Of a DNA stretch of 11,817 nt, positions 1 to 6,585 are shown in pieces. Where the stretch lies: positions 1-11,817 of the forward strand of contig JAAXXA010000037.1 of the NCBI GenBank assembly GCA_013334735.1. The letters are read 5' to 3'. Under the pieces are notes generated by a model. The model ran no database searches and was not told where the DNA came from. It saw only the letters and a program-made list of their open reading frames with translations. The position numbers and the translations under genes were made by a program. The stretch's first letter is position 1, and every line of letters begins with the position of its first letter. The DNA comes from Bacteroidota bacterium (GTDB lineage Bacteria > Bacteroidota > Bacteroidia > Bacteroidales > CG2-30-32-10).

Positions 1-574
1 GCTCAAGTATTTCGTACATATTTGAAACTTTCCCAACTCTTAATTCATCCTTTTTTTGATAATAATCAAGGCAGGTTCCGCATGTAAGCACTTCAACTCC
101 TGATTGTTCAAGTTTTCTCAAAGAATCAATAACGGGTGAATCATTTAAAGCCAGAAATATTCCGGAATTCAAAAAAATAATTGTTTTGGGTTTTAAAGTT
201 GATTCCGGTAAAGTATTTATAAATCCTTTTATCAAAATCAAACCTAATTCTTCTGCTCCATCGCCTAATCTGTTGCGTTGAACAGCTACAACATAATTAC
301 CTTTTTTAATATCTTCCACCGTGCAATAGTCCTCAACCTTAGCGTTTTCGGGGGTATTGCCTGTTTTATTAACAATAAGTTCAAAAACATCATCTTTTTT
401 TTCGGTTCTTATTTCCATCCCAAGTTCTTCCAGAAAGCGGGTAACATTTTTAACCGATGTTTCATTATCAATTAAAATTTTCAAGGTTTCATTTTCGGTA
501 ATTTCGCTTAAAGCTTTTTTAGTCATTATCAATGGTACCGGGCAAATTTGTCCTTTTGCATCAATTGTTTTCAT
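1..574 (-). CDS. yedF: Selenium metabolism protein YedF (3' end cut by window edge)
   Basis: Minus-strand reading frame from ATG at 574-572, open for 191 codons to the window edge, so the C-terminus is missing. Residues 1-75 form a TusA/SirA-like domain with the motif ICPVPLI at residues 10-16; Cys11 is the usual sulfur/selenium-carrying cysteine of this fold. After a linker, residues ~95-191 form a DsrE-like domain carrying TCGTCLDYY (Cys165, Cys168). This two-domain layout is that of the selenium-metabolism YedF family, which is longer than the small single-domain YedF of E. coli. Family members are about 200 aa, so probably only a short tail is lost. The exact role is unsettled; a sulfur- or selenium-relay function is inferred from the conserved cysteines and from co-occurrence with selD in many genomes. 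It lies last in the visible Sec gene order, 247 nt after the desulfurase, separated by repeats. No clear Shine-Dalgarno site precedes the start. Confidence 0.9.
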   Translation of the reverse strand, partial: MKTIDAKGQICPVPLIMTKKALSEITENETLKILIDNETSVKNVTRFLEELGMEIRTEKKDDVFELIVNKTGNTPENAKVEDYCTVEDIKKGNYVVAVQRNRLGDGAEELGLILIKGFINTLPESTLKPKTIIFLNSGIFLALNDSPVIDSLRKLEQSGVEVLTCGTCLDYYQKKDELRVGKVSNMYEILE

Positions 575-601
575 GTTATTGTCTTTTATATTATTAAATA
601 A

Positions 602-696
602 GTTACAAGCTGCAAGCCATAAGCTACAAGGCATAAGGCATAAGGCATAAGGCATAGGGCACAAGGTATAAGCTACAAGCCACAAGCTGCAAGCAC
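602..696. repeat. Heptanucleotide-period array (GGCATAA / AAGCTAC words)
   Basis: Imperfect tandem words of seven bases: AAGCTGC, AAGCCAT, AAGCTAC, then GGCATAA in succession, then AAGCTAC, AAGCCAC and AAGCTGC again. The array starts about 28 nt upstream of the yedF start codon (minus-strand sense), so it lies in the untranslated leader or the spacer of that transcript. GGCATAA recurs at 11517-11538 and, in reverse complement, in the signal-peptide region at 6617-6637. Confidence 0.85.
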
Positions 697-770
697 CCCC
701 AACTCAAAACTCCTAACTCATAACTCCCAACTCTCAACTCATAAACTCCTCTTATCCCTTATCAACTTAT
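697..770. repeat. Heptanucleotide-period array (AACTCNN words)
   Basis: Adjoins the preceding array but uses different words: AACTCAA, AACTCCT, AACTCAT, AACTCCC, AACTCTC, AACTCAT, followed by degenerate CTTAT-containing words. The step is again seven bases, with a few single-base slips. No coding potential is seen on either strand. Confidence 0.8.
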
Positions 771-798
771 CCTTCGTCCCCCTGAGCGTAGTCGAAGG
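771..798. repeat. Small inverted repeat with CTGAGCGTAGTCGAAG core
   Basis: CCTTCG (771-776) and CGAAGG (793-798) can pair around a 16-nt loop containing CCCCTGAGCGTAG. This dispersed palindromic word is common in intergenic DNA of Bacteroidota and other groups (from memory). A rho-independent terminator is unlikely because no U-tract follows on either strand. Confidence 0.55.
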
Positions 799-804
799 CT
801 TCGC

Positions 805-832
805 TTTTCACTTTTCGTTTTTCACTTTTCAC
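805..832. repeat. Heptanucleotide array (TTTTCAC x4) overlapping the desulfurase stop codon
   Basis: Four seven-base units without an indel: TTTTCAC, TTTTCGT, TTTTCAC, TTTTCAC. The desulfurase stop codon (822-824, TGA on the minus strand) and the codons for its final residues S-E-K lie within the array. The gene's extreme C-terminus has therefore been rewritten by the repeat. The same TTTTCAC word appears in the signal-peptide coding region of the first FISUMP gene at 6648-6685. Confidence 0.85.
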
Positions 833-1964
833 TAAAAACTATTTTCTTCAACGCATCAACAGTATATTTAATTTCTTCTTCTGTATTAAAACTTCCAAGG
901 CTGAATCTTACTGTTCCTTGCGGAAATGTGCCTGCAGTTTTGTGTGCCAATGGTGAACAATGTAGCCCCGCTCTAACCATTATTCCATATTCCTTATCAA
1001 GTATGCAGGCTAAATCGCTTGGAATAAAATTCTTAATGTTCATAGAAACGATTGGTAGTCTGTCATTACAGATATCAAAGTTATATATTTTAACACCATC
1101 AATTTCTGTCAATTGTTTAATAAAGTATTCTGTTAATTGGAATAATTTATTTCGGTGATGATCAATACCTTTTTCCAGAATAAATTGCACTCCTGCTTTT
1201 AAACCAACAATGCCAACAGTATTTAATGTACCTGCTTCGAGCCTGTCAGGATAAAAATCGGGTTGAGTATCCATTTCCGATTTACTACCTGTACCTCCTT
1301 GAATTAAAGGTTTAATAGCAATATTGCCATTAATACACAAGCCCCCAATTCCCGGTGGTCCATATAATTTTTTGTGACCGGTAAAAGCAAGAATATCAAT
1401 ATTGTCTTTTAGCATATCTATAGGTATTAATCCTGCGGTTTGAGCAGCATCCACAAGATAAATAATGCCTTTTGTTTTACATATTTCACCTATCTGCCTT
1501 ATTGGTAATATATTTCCTGTAACATTTGAACCGTGGGCAGTTACTACCATTTTTGTATTTGATTTAATATTGATTTTAAATTGTTCAATATTAAATTTTT
1601 CGAAATCAAAAGTTGTAAGTTCAATAATTCCTTCATTTTCCAAATATCTTAATGGTCTGTAAACGGAATTATGTTCAATGTTGCTTATAATTACATGGTC
1701 TCCTTTATTAAGAATACCTTTTAAAGCAATGTTAATTGCATGAGTTGCATTCGACGAAAATATTACTTTTTCGGAAGAAGGAACATTAAAAAATGAGGCA
1801 AGTAATTCACGGGTTTCAAAAACTTCTCTGGCTGCTCTTAAAGCAAAATTATAACCCGATCTGCCTGGACTGGCACCGTATTCATTCAAATATTCACTAA
1901 TTGCCTTCACTACTCCTGGAGGCTTAGGCCATGATGTTGCAGAATTGTCAAGATATATATTCAT
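822..1964 (-). CDS. Cysteine desulfurase / selenocysteine lyase-like PLP enzyme
   Basis: A 380-aa fold-type I, class-V aminotransferase-family PLP enzyme. The N-terminus MNIYLDNSATSWPKPPGV is typical of the cysteine desulfurase family close to SufS/CsdB. Visible motifs are SSNATHAIN (residues 70-78), AHGSNVTGN (143-151), VDAAQTAG (171-178, Asp172 contacting the PLP pyridine nitrogen), TGHKKLYGPPGIGG (195-208, Schiff-base Lys198 after His197) and RAGLHCSP (331-338, with Cys336 at the persulfide/perselenide cysteine position). The length is normal for the family. It probably releases sulfur from cysteine or selenium from selenocysteine with alanine as co-product. Its position between selB and yedF suggests supply of reduced selenium for selenophosphate synthesis; that substrate choice is inferred. 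A general sulfur-mobilising role cannot be excluded. AGAAAG, about 10 nt upstream of ATG, is a weak ribosome-binding candidate. The TGA stop lies inside a 7-nt repeat. Confidence 0.9.
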   Translation of the reverse strand: MNIYLDNSATSWPKPPGVVKAISEYLNEYGASPGRSGYNFALRAAREVFETRELLASFFNVPSSEKVIFSSNATHAINIALKGILNKGDHVIISNIEHNSVYRPLRYLENEGIIELTTFDFEKFNIEQFKINIKSNTKMVVTAHGSNVTGNILPIRQIGEICKTKGIIYLVDAAQTAGLIPIDMLKDNIDILAFTGHKKLYGPPGIGGLCINGNIAIKPLIQGGTGSKSEMDTQPDFYPDRLEAGTLNTVGIVGLKAGVQFILEKGIDHHRNKLFQLTEYFIKQLTEIDGVKIYNFDICNDRLPIVSMNIKNFIPSDLACILDKEYGIMVRAGLHCSPLAHKTAGTFPQGTVRFSLGSFNTEEEIKYTVDALKKIVFSEK

Positions 1965-2349
1965 TTAACTTCTTTCTAAATCAGCCGCCAAAGATAGAAC
2001 GCTGATGACGCTGATAATTATGATAAAATATGAGAAACTGTTTTGAAATTTTTAAAGTTCCTTTAATAACGGATTTATGAGGTCAAACAGAGCCGATTAT
2101 CCTGAAACCTTAGTTGAAGGAGAAGCGTGTCGAAGTTGACCGAGTAGCCACTCTTCGACACGTCCCAAAAGGGGGACGGCTCTGAGTGACTTTTAAGATT
2201 ATGAATAAAATATATGTAATATAAAAATTCAAAACAGTTTCTGATTGTAATTTTATTTTGTTCCCGTAATTCGTAATTGATAACTCGTAATTGATAACTC
2301 GTAATTCGTAATTGCTAATTCGTAATTGATAACCCGTAATTCGTAATTG
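1965..2349. other. Spacer between selB and desulfurase gene, no coding sequence
   Basis: This 385-nt gap holds a nested inverted-repeat element (2031-2244) and a perfect heptamer array (from 2267), both listed separately. The remaining flanks (1965-2030 and 2245-2266) are A+T-rich. I see no open frame with family resemblance, no convincing terminator and no promoter that I would defend. Confidence 0.7.
2031..2244. mobile_element. MITE-like nested inverted-repeat element, possible TGA target duplication
   Basis: The ends form an inverted repeat: 2034-2053 (starting GAAACTGTTTTGAA) against 2223-2241 (ending TTCAAAACAGTTTC), matching throughout except for one extra T. TGA flanks both ends directly (2031-2033 and 2242-2244), consistent with a 3-bp target duplication. 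Two further inverted repeats are nested inside: 2082-2095 with 2177-2190 (12 of 14 pair, core CAGAGCCG/CGGCTCTG) and 2126-2135 with 2153-2162 (CGTGTCGAAG/CTTCGACACG, perfect). A small alternative hairpin is CGTCCC/GGGACG at 2161-2178. It has no reading frame of useful length, so if mobile it would depend on a transposase elsewhere. It could also be a structured RNA or processing site within the selB-desulfurase transcript. Confidence 0.55.
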
Positions 2350-2364
2350 CTAATTCGTAATTGA
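2267..2364. repeat. Perfectly phased heptamer array (14 units, TAATTCG/TAATTGA) overlapping the selB 3' end
   Basis: Fourteen consecutive seven-base units with no indel: TAATTCG, TAATTGA, TAACTCG, TAATTGA, TAACTCG, TAATTCG, TAATTGC, TAATTCG, TAATTGA, TAACCCG, TAATTCG, TAATTGC, TAATTCG, TAATTGA. Variation is confined to positions 4 to 7 of the unit. The last 15 nt (2350-2364) are also coding: on the minus strand they give S-I-T-N-stop, the end of SelB. The same two main words form a second array at 5984-6095. Confidence 0.95.
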
Positions 2365-4317
2365 TGTTAACGATTTTCTTCCTATTTGTGTAATAAAAAT
2401 TTTAGTGTCAATTCCTGCTCCCTGAGTTGTAATAATTTTTTCAGCCTCATAAATTTCCACTAACAATGCGCAAAGACGTTTTGTTGCTGCAATCTTATCC
2501 TTGAATTCATTTATTTCAATTCCTTCTTCTTTATTAATTAGTTGTTTTAATAAAACCGGTCTGAATTTATTTACATAATTTGAATGAACAAACTCGTTCT
2601 GTGAAAAGCAAATTTTGCCTTGTTTGAGTAAGTATGATAGATACAATTTAAGTTTGTACTTCGACAGTTTACTTCGTTCTTCTATTTCAGATAAAATAGG
2701 TTTTTGCATTTCAAATTGTAAAATTTCATTTTCAAGCCAATTAATTTCTTCTTGGGTTTGTTTATCAATAACAGGCTTATGACCTTTAACAATCCAGGTG
2801 TTATTATTTTTTTCAACAAGCCCTTCAGTTTCCATTTCTTCTATAAGCATATTAAAATATGACTTCCCTTGTTTTATTTTTGAAAAACCAAGTTTCCCTG
2901 TAATTTCATTATTTTCTAAACCATCGGGTAATAAAGGGCTTTCTTTATGAAATTCGGTGAGGATTTTTAAAATTTTGCTTCGGAATAACTTATCATATTC
3001 ATTATCAACAAGTATAAATTCCTGGCTCTGATATATTTTAAAAGAGATAGGCTTATTTTTAATTTCATCTAATAATTTTTCAATATTAATGTTCAATTTC
3101 TCTGCAATTTCTTCAGGAGAAAATGGTCTGAATTCTTTTTTTAGTTCAATGTTAATACTTTCATTAATACTATCAATATTTAATATGCTATCCGATAGAT
3201 GCGTAAGATTTTCGATTAGAGAAGGAGTTCTTTTTTTATGATGTAACGGATAAGTGTCAATAATATAGCCTCCTCCTAAGGTTTTATCCCCCGAAGAATT
3301 ACGAATTATAAATTTATCTTTGTTTACTAAAACTGCCTTTTTTAACAGATGTAACTGAACAATAATTTCTTCATTTGCTTTAACAATATCTTTATTTAAA
3401 ACATGCATCCTTGCAGGGCATTCAAAGGTGCCGGAATGAAATGTAACAACCGACCACAGAGCTAAAGAAGTGTTTGTTTCAAAAAGTACAATGCTGGCAT
3501 CAACCATTTCAGTTTCTTTTAGGTTTTTATCTGAAATGATCATTCCTCTCCTAAAATCTTCATTTTTGATTCCTACAAGATTTATGGCTGCTCTGTCGCC
3601 GGCAAAAACTTTTTCAACAGCCTTACCATGCCTTTCAATTGATCGTACTCTTAACTTTTGACCATTGGACGGAAGCAGATAAACATCTTTACCTGTTTCT
3701 AAGTTCCCACCTAAAACCGAACCTGTTACAACACTTCCAAAGCCTTTTACACTAAATATCCGGTCAATATACATCCTGAATAAATCTTCATATTTTCTTT
3801 CTTCAATTTCGGGAATAATATCTTCTATTGCTTTAATCAGCTCATCTATACCTTGCCCTGTAATAGACGATACGCCAATAACGGGAGCATTTTTCAATGA
3901 GGTTTTTTCTAAAAATTCAAGAATTTCATATTTTGCCATTTCGGCTAATTCTGAATCAATAAGGTCAATTTTTGTAAGAGCTACAATTCCTTTTTTAATA
4001 CCAAGAGCGGATATTATATTAAAATGTTCAATAGTTTGAGGCATTATTCCACTATCGGCAGCAACAACCAGCAGCACGAAGTCAATTCCACAAGCCCCGC
4101 CAACCATAGTGTTTATAAAATCTTTATGTCCCGGAACATCAATAATTCCTATTGATTCGCCATTAGGAAGGTTCAAATATGAAAATCCCAGATTAATTGT
4201 AATGCCCCTTCTTTTTTCCTCTTTATGAGTGTCGCAGTCAATATTTGTCAATGTTTTTATCAGAGAAGTTTTCCCGTGATCAACATGACCCGCAGTCCCC
4301 ATTATCAGGTGTTTCAT
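2350..4317 (-). CDS. selB: Selenocysteine-specific elongation factor SelB
   Basis: A 655-aa translational GTPase that replaces EF-Tu for Sec-tRNA-Sec and recognises the SECIS hairpin in selenoprotein mRNAs. The G domain has GTAGHVDHGKTS (residues 7-18, P-loop), RRGIT (36-40, switch I), DVPGH (60-64, G3), TKID (115-118, G4) and a G5-like SSITGQG (149-155). Domain II begins near RIFSVKGFGSVVTGSV (185-200), a SelB hallmark. Domain III extends to about residue 350. Residues ~390-655 are the lysine- and glutamate-rich winged-helix region that binds SECIS RNA in characterised SelBs. The length is normal. The start follows an A-rich leader without a Shine-Dalgarno site and begins directly into the GTPase fold. 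The TAG stop and the last four residues come from a heptamer repeat array, so the very C-terminus is not ancestral. The gene lies 141 nt downstream of selA in the same direction. Confidence 0.97.
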   Translation of the reverse strand: MKHLIMGTAGHVDHGKTSLIKTLTNIDCDTHKEEKRRGITINLGFSYLNLPNGESIGIIDVPGHKDFINTMVGGACGIDFVLLVVAADSGIMPQTIEHFNIISALGIKKGIVALTKIDLIDSELAEMAKYEILEFLEKTSLKNAPVIGVSSITGQGIDELIKAIEDIIPEIEERKYEDLFRMYIDRIFSVKGFGSVVTGSVLGGNLETGKDVYLLPSNGQKLRVRSIERHGKAVEKVFAGDRAAINLVGIKNEDFRRGMIISDKNLKETEMVDASIVLFETNTSLALWSVVTFHSGTFECPARMHVLNKDIVKANEEIIVQLHLLKKAVLVNKDKFIIRNSSGDKTLGGGYIIDTYPLHHKKRTPSLIENLTHLSDSILNIDSINESINIELKKEFRPFSPEEIAEKLNINIEKLLDEIKNKPISFKIYQSQEFILVDNEYDKLFRSKILKILTEFHKESPLLPDGLENNEITGKLGFSKIKQGKSYFNMLIEEMETEGLVEKNNNTWIVKGHKPVIDKQTQEEINWLENEILQFEMQKPILSEIEERSKLSKYKLKLYLSYLLKQGKICFSQNEFVHSNYVNKFRPVLLKQLINKEEGIEINEFKDKIAATKRLCALLVEIYEAEKIITTQGAGIDTKIFITQIGRKSLTSITN

Positions 4318-4356
4318 GTTTTATTGACGAAGTTAAATTAATACTTTTTAAAATGG

Positions 4357-4450
4357 TAATCGGTAAAATAGGTAATCGGTATTCAGTAAAAATTAGTAAT
4401 CGGTGAGCAGTATGAAATCTTCCGATTACCGATTACCGAACACCGATTAC
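4357..4450. repeat. Heptamer repeat block in inverted arrangement (TAATCGG ... CCGATTA)
   Basis: TAATCGG occurs at 4357, 4373 and 4397, and its reverse complement CCGATTA at 4422, 4429 and 4443, with degenerate units between (TATTCAG, TGAGCAG, CCGAACA). This block fills most of the selA-selB spacer. Unlike the other arrays it can fold on itself: for example GTAATCGG at 4396-4403 with CCGATTAC at 4422-4429 around an 18-nt loop. A hairpin here in the selA-selB transcript could affect mRNA stability, but no U-tract marks it as a terminator. Confidence 0.85.
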
Positions 4451-4458
4451 AAATTTCT

Positions 4459-5880
4459 TCAACTTTTGTTTTTTACTATACTTTCATGAACTTCACAAAT
4501 AATCTGAGCAATTTCTTCAATTTCATTTTCAAAAATTGTTAACACGTCAAAATAAATGTTCCCTTTTTTTAAAATTCCCAATACAGGTTTAGTATGAGAC
4601 AATAATCCCTGATAAACTTTTTCAGCATATTTAGAGCGTATTTTATTCGGGCTATTATTTTTAATCATAACCGCAAAACTTTCAATTTCTCTATCGGGTA
4701 AAGTGCCACCGCCAAATTGACCTTTACTGGAAACAATTTCGGATAATATGCCTTTTTTTTCGAGATAATTTCTTAGAATTTCGGCTGTTTTTTTTATTTC
4801 TTCCTGTTTCCTGTTAAAAATTTTATAAATCAGATTTTTTTCATTCAGGTCGTTTTCATTCAAATAATACATACATGCAGTTTCAAGTAAAGCAAGTGTA
4901 ACTTTACAAACTCTCAAAGCCCTGAACATGGGCTCTTTTTTGAGTTTATCAATAAATTCTTTTTTGCCTGCAATAATTCCCGCCTGTGGACCGCCTAATA
5001 ATTTATCTCCGCTAAAGCAAATTAAATCAACTCCCTTTTGAATAGACTCCTTAATATTCGGCTCATCTTTCATCAATTGATGTTTGTTATCTTTAATCAA
5101 GCCGGAACCAATATCATATAAAACGGGTATTTTAAATTGTTTCCCAAGATTTATTAGTTCTGGCAAATCTGCTTCGGTAGTATAACCTTTAATTACATAA
5201 TTAGATTTATGCGCTTTAAAAAGTATAGCTGTTTTTTTTGTTATGGCATTTTTATAATCGTCAATATTTGTTTTATTGGTAGTTCCAACTTCAACCATTT
5301 TACAATCGGAGGCTGCCATAATTTCGGGTATTCTAAACGAACCGCCTATTTCGATAAGTTCACCCCTCGAAACTACAACTTCTTTACCTTTTGCAAAAGT
5401 TCTTAGAATCAGCATTACCGCGGCAGCATTGTTATTTACAACTAAAACATCCTCTGCTCCTGTCAAATATTTTAATAATTCTGAAGCATGATTGTTTCGG
5501 TTTCCTCTTACTCCAAGTTGAAGATTAAATTCAAGATTGTTATATCCTTTTAAAATTTCAATAGAATCATTAAGAAGATTTTCACCAAAAGGAGCTCTGC
5601 CAAGGTTTGTATGTATAATTATTCCTGTTGCATTAAAAACTTTTCTCAAGCTTCTGTTGCCAAATAATTGAATGAGTGAATTTACCTTTTCTAAAATTTC
5701 TTCGTAAGTAGGAGAGGCGATTCCTTTATTAATGCTTCCTCTAAAATAATCTAATGAAATGCGGATGGAACATAATACTATATCTTTTCCAAAATTGGAA
5801 ATTAATATTTTAACTTCTGGAAGACCAAGAAGCTTATCAACAGCGGGAAGGCATTTATAATCCTCCGATTTGGTATTCAT
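4459..5880 (-). CDS. selA: L-seryl-tRNA(Sec) selenium transferase SelA
   Basis: A 473-aa PLP enzyme that converts Ser-tRNA-Sec to Sec-tRNA-Sec with selenophosphate. Recognisable stretches are the N-terminal LPAVDKLL (residues 11-18), VFNATGIIIHTNLGRAP (81-97), NNNAAAVMLILRTFAKGKEVVVSRGE (from 149), IGGSFRIPEIM (178-188) and SGDKLLGGPQAGII (290-303) with Schiff-base Lys293. The length matches bacterial SelA. In ALRVCKVTLALLE (321-333) a cysteine (325) stands where I recall a conserved aspartate in LRxDKxT; this is from memory. The gene directly follows selC (tRNA-Sec) in the same orientation, with a 112-nt heptamer array between them, and precedes selB by 141 nt, so selC-selA-selB is likely one transcriptional unit. 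The start ATG at 5880 is preceded by A+T-rich DNA without a Shine-Dalgarno site. It ends in TGA; read-through would add only a few residues before TAA. Confidence 0.97.
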   Translation of the reverse strand: MNTKSEDYKCLPAVDKLLGLPEVKILISNFGKDIVLCSIRISLDYFRGSINKGIASPTYEEILEKVNSLIQLFGNRSLRKVFNATGIIIHTNLGRAPFGENLLNDSIEILKGYNNLEFNLQLGVRGNRNNHASELLKYLTGAEDVLVVNNNAAAVMLILRTFAKGKEVVVSRGELIEIGGSFRIPEIMAASDCKMVEVGTTNKTNIDDYKNAITKKTAILFKAHKSNYVIKGYTTEADLPELINLGKQFKIPVLYDIGSGLIKDNKHQLMKDEPNIKESIQKGVDLICFSGDKLLGGPQAGIIAGKKEFIDKLKKEPMFRALRVCKVTLALLETACMYYLNENDLNEKNLIYKIFNRKQEEIKKTAEILRNYLEKKGILSEIVSSKGQFGGGTLPDREIESFAVMIKNNSPNKIRSKYAEKVYQGLLSHTKPVLGILKKGNIYFDVLTIFENEIEEIAQIICEVHESIVKNKS

Positions 5881-5983
5881 ATTTTATTAAAAATATTTTT
5901 TATCATTTTTATTATTATACTATGAACTAAATATTTTTTTACTTTAAGATATACATAAAGAACAAAATCAGCAATTCCCGAAT

Positions 5984-6095
5984 TAATTCGTAATTCGTAA
6001 TTGATAATTCGTAATTGATAATTCGTAATTGATAATTCGTAATTGATAATTCGTAATTGATAATTCGTAATTGATAATTCGTAATTCGTAATTGA
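5984..6095. repeat. Perfectly phased heptamer array (16 units, TAATTCG/TAATTGA) between selC and selA
   Basis: Sixteen seven-base units without an indel, nearly strict alternation of TAATTCG and TAATTGA, with TAATTCG doubled at both ends. Only two word types occur, so it is cleaner than its relative at 2267-2364. It would be transcribed as part of the selC-selA leader if these are co-transcribed, and the spacing to the selA start (103 nt) leaves room for an internal promoter. Confidence 0.95.
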
Positions 6096-6155
6096 TTATT
6101 AGTTAATCCTTGTTCTTAAATCAATATGTGTTAATTTCTTTTTTGTAATATATTG

Positions 6156-6247
6156 CAGAGAGGGCAGGGATCGAACCTGCCACAGTCGGTTTTATCCGTC
6201 TGTTACCGGTTTTGAAGACCGGATGAAACACCAGTTTCTTCCCCTCT
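6156..6247 (-). tRNA. selC: tRNA-Sec (anticodon UCA), selC
   Basis: The 92-nt minus-strand sequence folds as a selenocysteine tRNA. The D arm is GAAAC-TGGT-GTTTC (6225-6238), five pairs with a four-base loop. The anticodon arm is CCGGT-CTTCAAA-ACCGG with anticodon TCA at 6213-6215. A long variable arm pairs CAG-A-CGG with CCG-A-CTG (6183-6202). The T arm is GCAGG-TTCGATC-CCTGC. The acceptor is AGAGGGG with CCTCTCT, seven pairs including one G·U, followed by G at the discriminator position as expected for SerRS recognition. An eighth U·G pair is possible but would move the discriminator to C. CCA is not encoded (GCAA follows). It reads opal UGA codons and is charged with serine by SerRS, then modified by SelA. 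Confidence 0.95.
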
Positions 6248-6280
6248 ATGTTATTTTATAACATTATTTATTTTGAAATA

Positions 6281-6312
6281 CAAAAATAACCAAATTTTAT
6301 TTATGTGAGAAA
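6281..6312 (-). promoter_or_regulatory. Candidate Bacteroidota-type promoter for selC
   Basis: On the minus strand TATTTTTG (6288-6281) fits the Bacteroidota -7 consensus TAnnTTTG, with TTTC (6312-6309) 20 nt upstream as an imperfect TTTG -33 box. Initiation a few bases downstream would leave roughly 25-30 nt before the tRNA 5' end. A+T-rich DNA makes chance matches common. Confidence 0.35.
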
Positions 6313-6359
6313 ATACTTTGTTAAATATAACCGATGTAAAGTTTCTTCATCGTCCTTGA

Positions 6360-6401
6360 CTTTGTTAATACTAGCCTTTATAGGTGTTATCACCAACAAA
6401 G
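6360..6401. repeat. Degenerate stem-loop related to the one at 11285-11338
   Basis: CTTTGTT (6360-6366) pairs with AACAAAG (6395-6401), and inside it GGTG-TTAT-CACC forms a four-pair hairpin (6383-6394). The stretch 6374-6401 aligns without gaps to 11295-11322, matching at 22 of 28 positions and sharing TTATCACCAAC. The left arm is degraded here and well paired in the other copy, so this looks like a decayed copy of a dispersed palindromic element. Confidence 0.5.
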
Positions 6402-6518
6402 ATTATAAGCAAAACAGCAAACGCATTACATTATTCTTGAAAATTTATTTCTAGTTATCTCATTCATTACCCCAATATCCTTATTCATCATACTCGTTTC
6501 CTCTTTCATTAATAATTC

Positions 6519-6550
6519 GTTGTTAATTAATTAACAACAGTTTATCTTTG
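6519..6550 (+). promoter_or_regulatory. 20-bp perfect palindrome plus candidate promoter of the FISUMP genes
   Basis: GTTGTTAATTAATTAACAAC at 6519-6538 is a perfect palindrome. TATCTTTG at 6543-6550 fits the Bacteroidota -7 box TAnnTTTG, and GTTG at 6519-6522 lies exactly 20 nt upstream in the -33 position (consensus TTTG). Transcription would start near 6556, about 30 nt before the ATG at 6586. The palindrome covers the -33 region and spacer, the usual place for a repressor operator, so regulated expression of the downstream gene is plausible. No binding protein is known from this window. Confidence 0.45.
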
Positions 6551-6585
6551 TTATTAATAATATTTATTATAGATAAATAATAACT

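Larger units (their letters stand above)
6249..6585. other. Divergent spacer between selC and the first FISUMP gene
   Basis: This 337-nt non-coding stretch separates the leftward Sec locus from the rightward FISUMP genes. It holds a candidate promoter for selC (6281-6312), a stem-loop (6360-6401), and a 20-bp palindrome with a promoter-like box before the FISUMP gene (6519-6550). Positions 6402-6518 show nothing I can name. Confidence 0.7.

Noticed and set aside
357..650. Plus-strand 97-codon open frame
   Set aside because: It is antisense to yedF and then runs through the GGCATAA repeat array; no protein family resemblance.
822..824. TGA of the desulfurase read as selenocysteine
   Set aside because: Downstream sequence is heptamer repeat and the CTGAGCGTAGTC palindrome, giving no conserved extension; the protein is already full length.
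2267..2364. CRISPR array
   Set aside because: Units are contiguous 7-mers with no unique spacers and no 25-40-nt repeats; the same holds for 5984-6095 and 11745-11817.
4459..4461. TGA of selA read as selenocysteine
   Set aside because: Only a few codons follow before TAA and SelA is already of normal length; no SECIS-like hairpin placed right.
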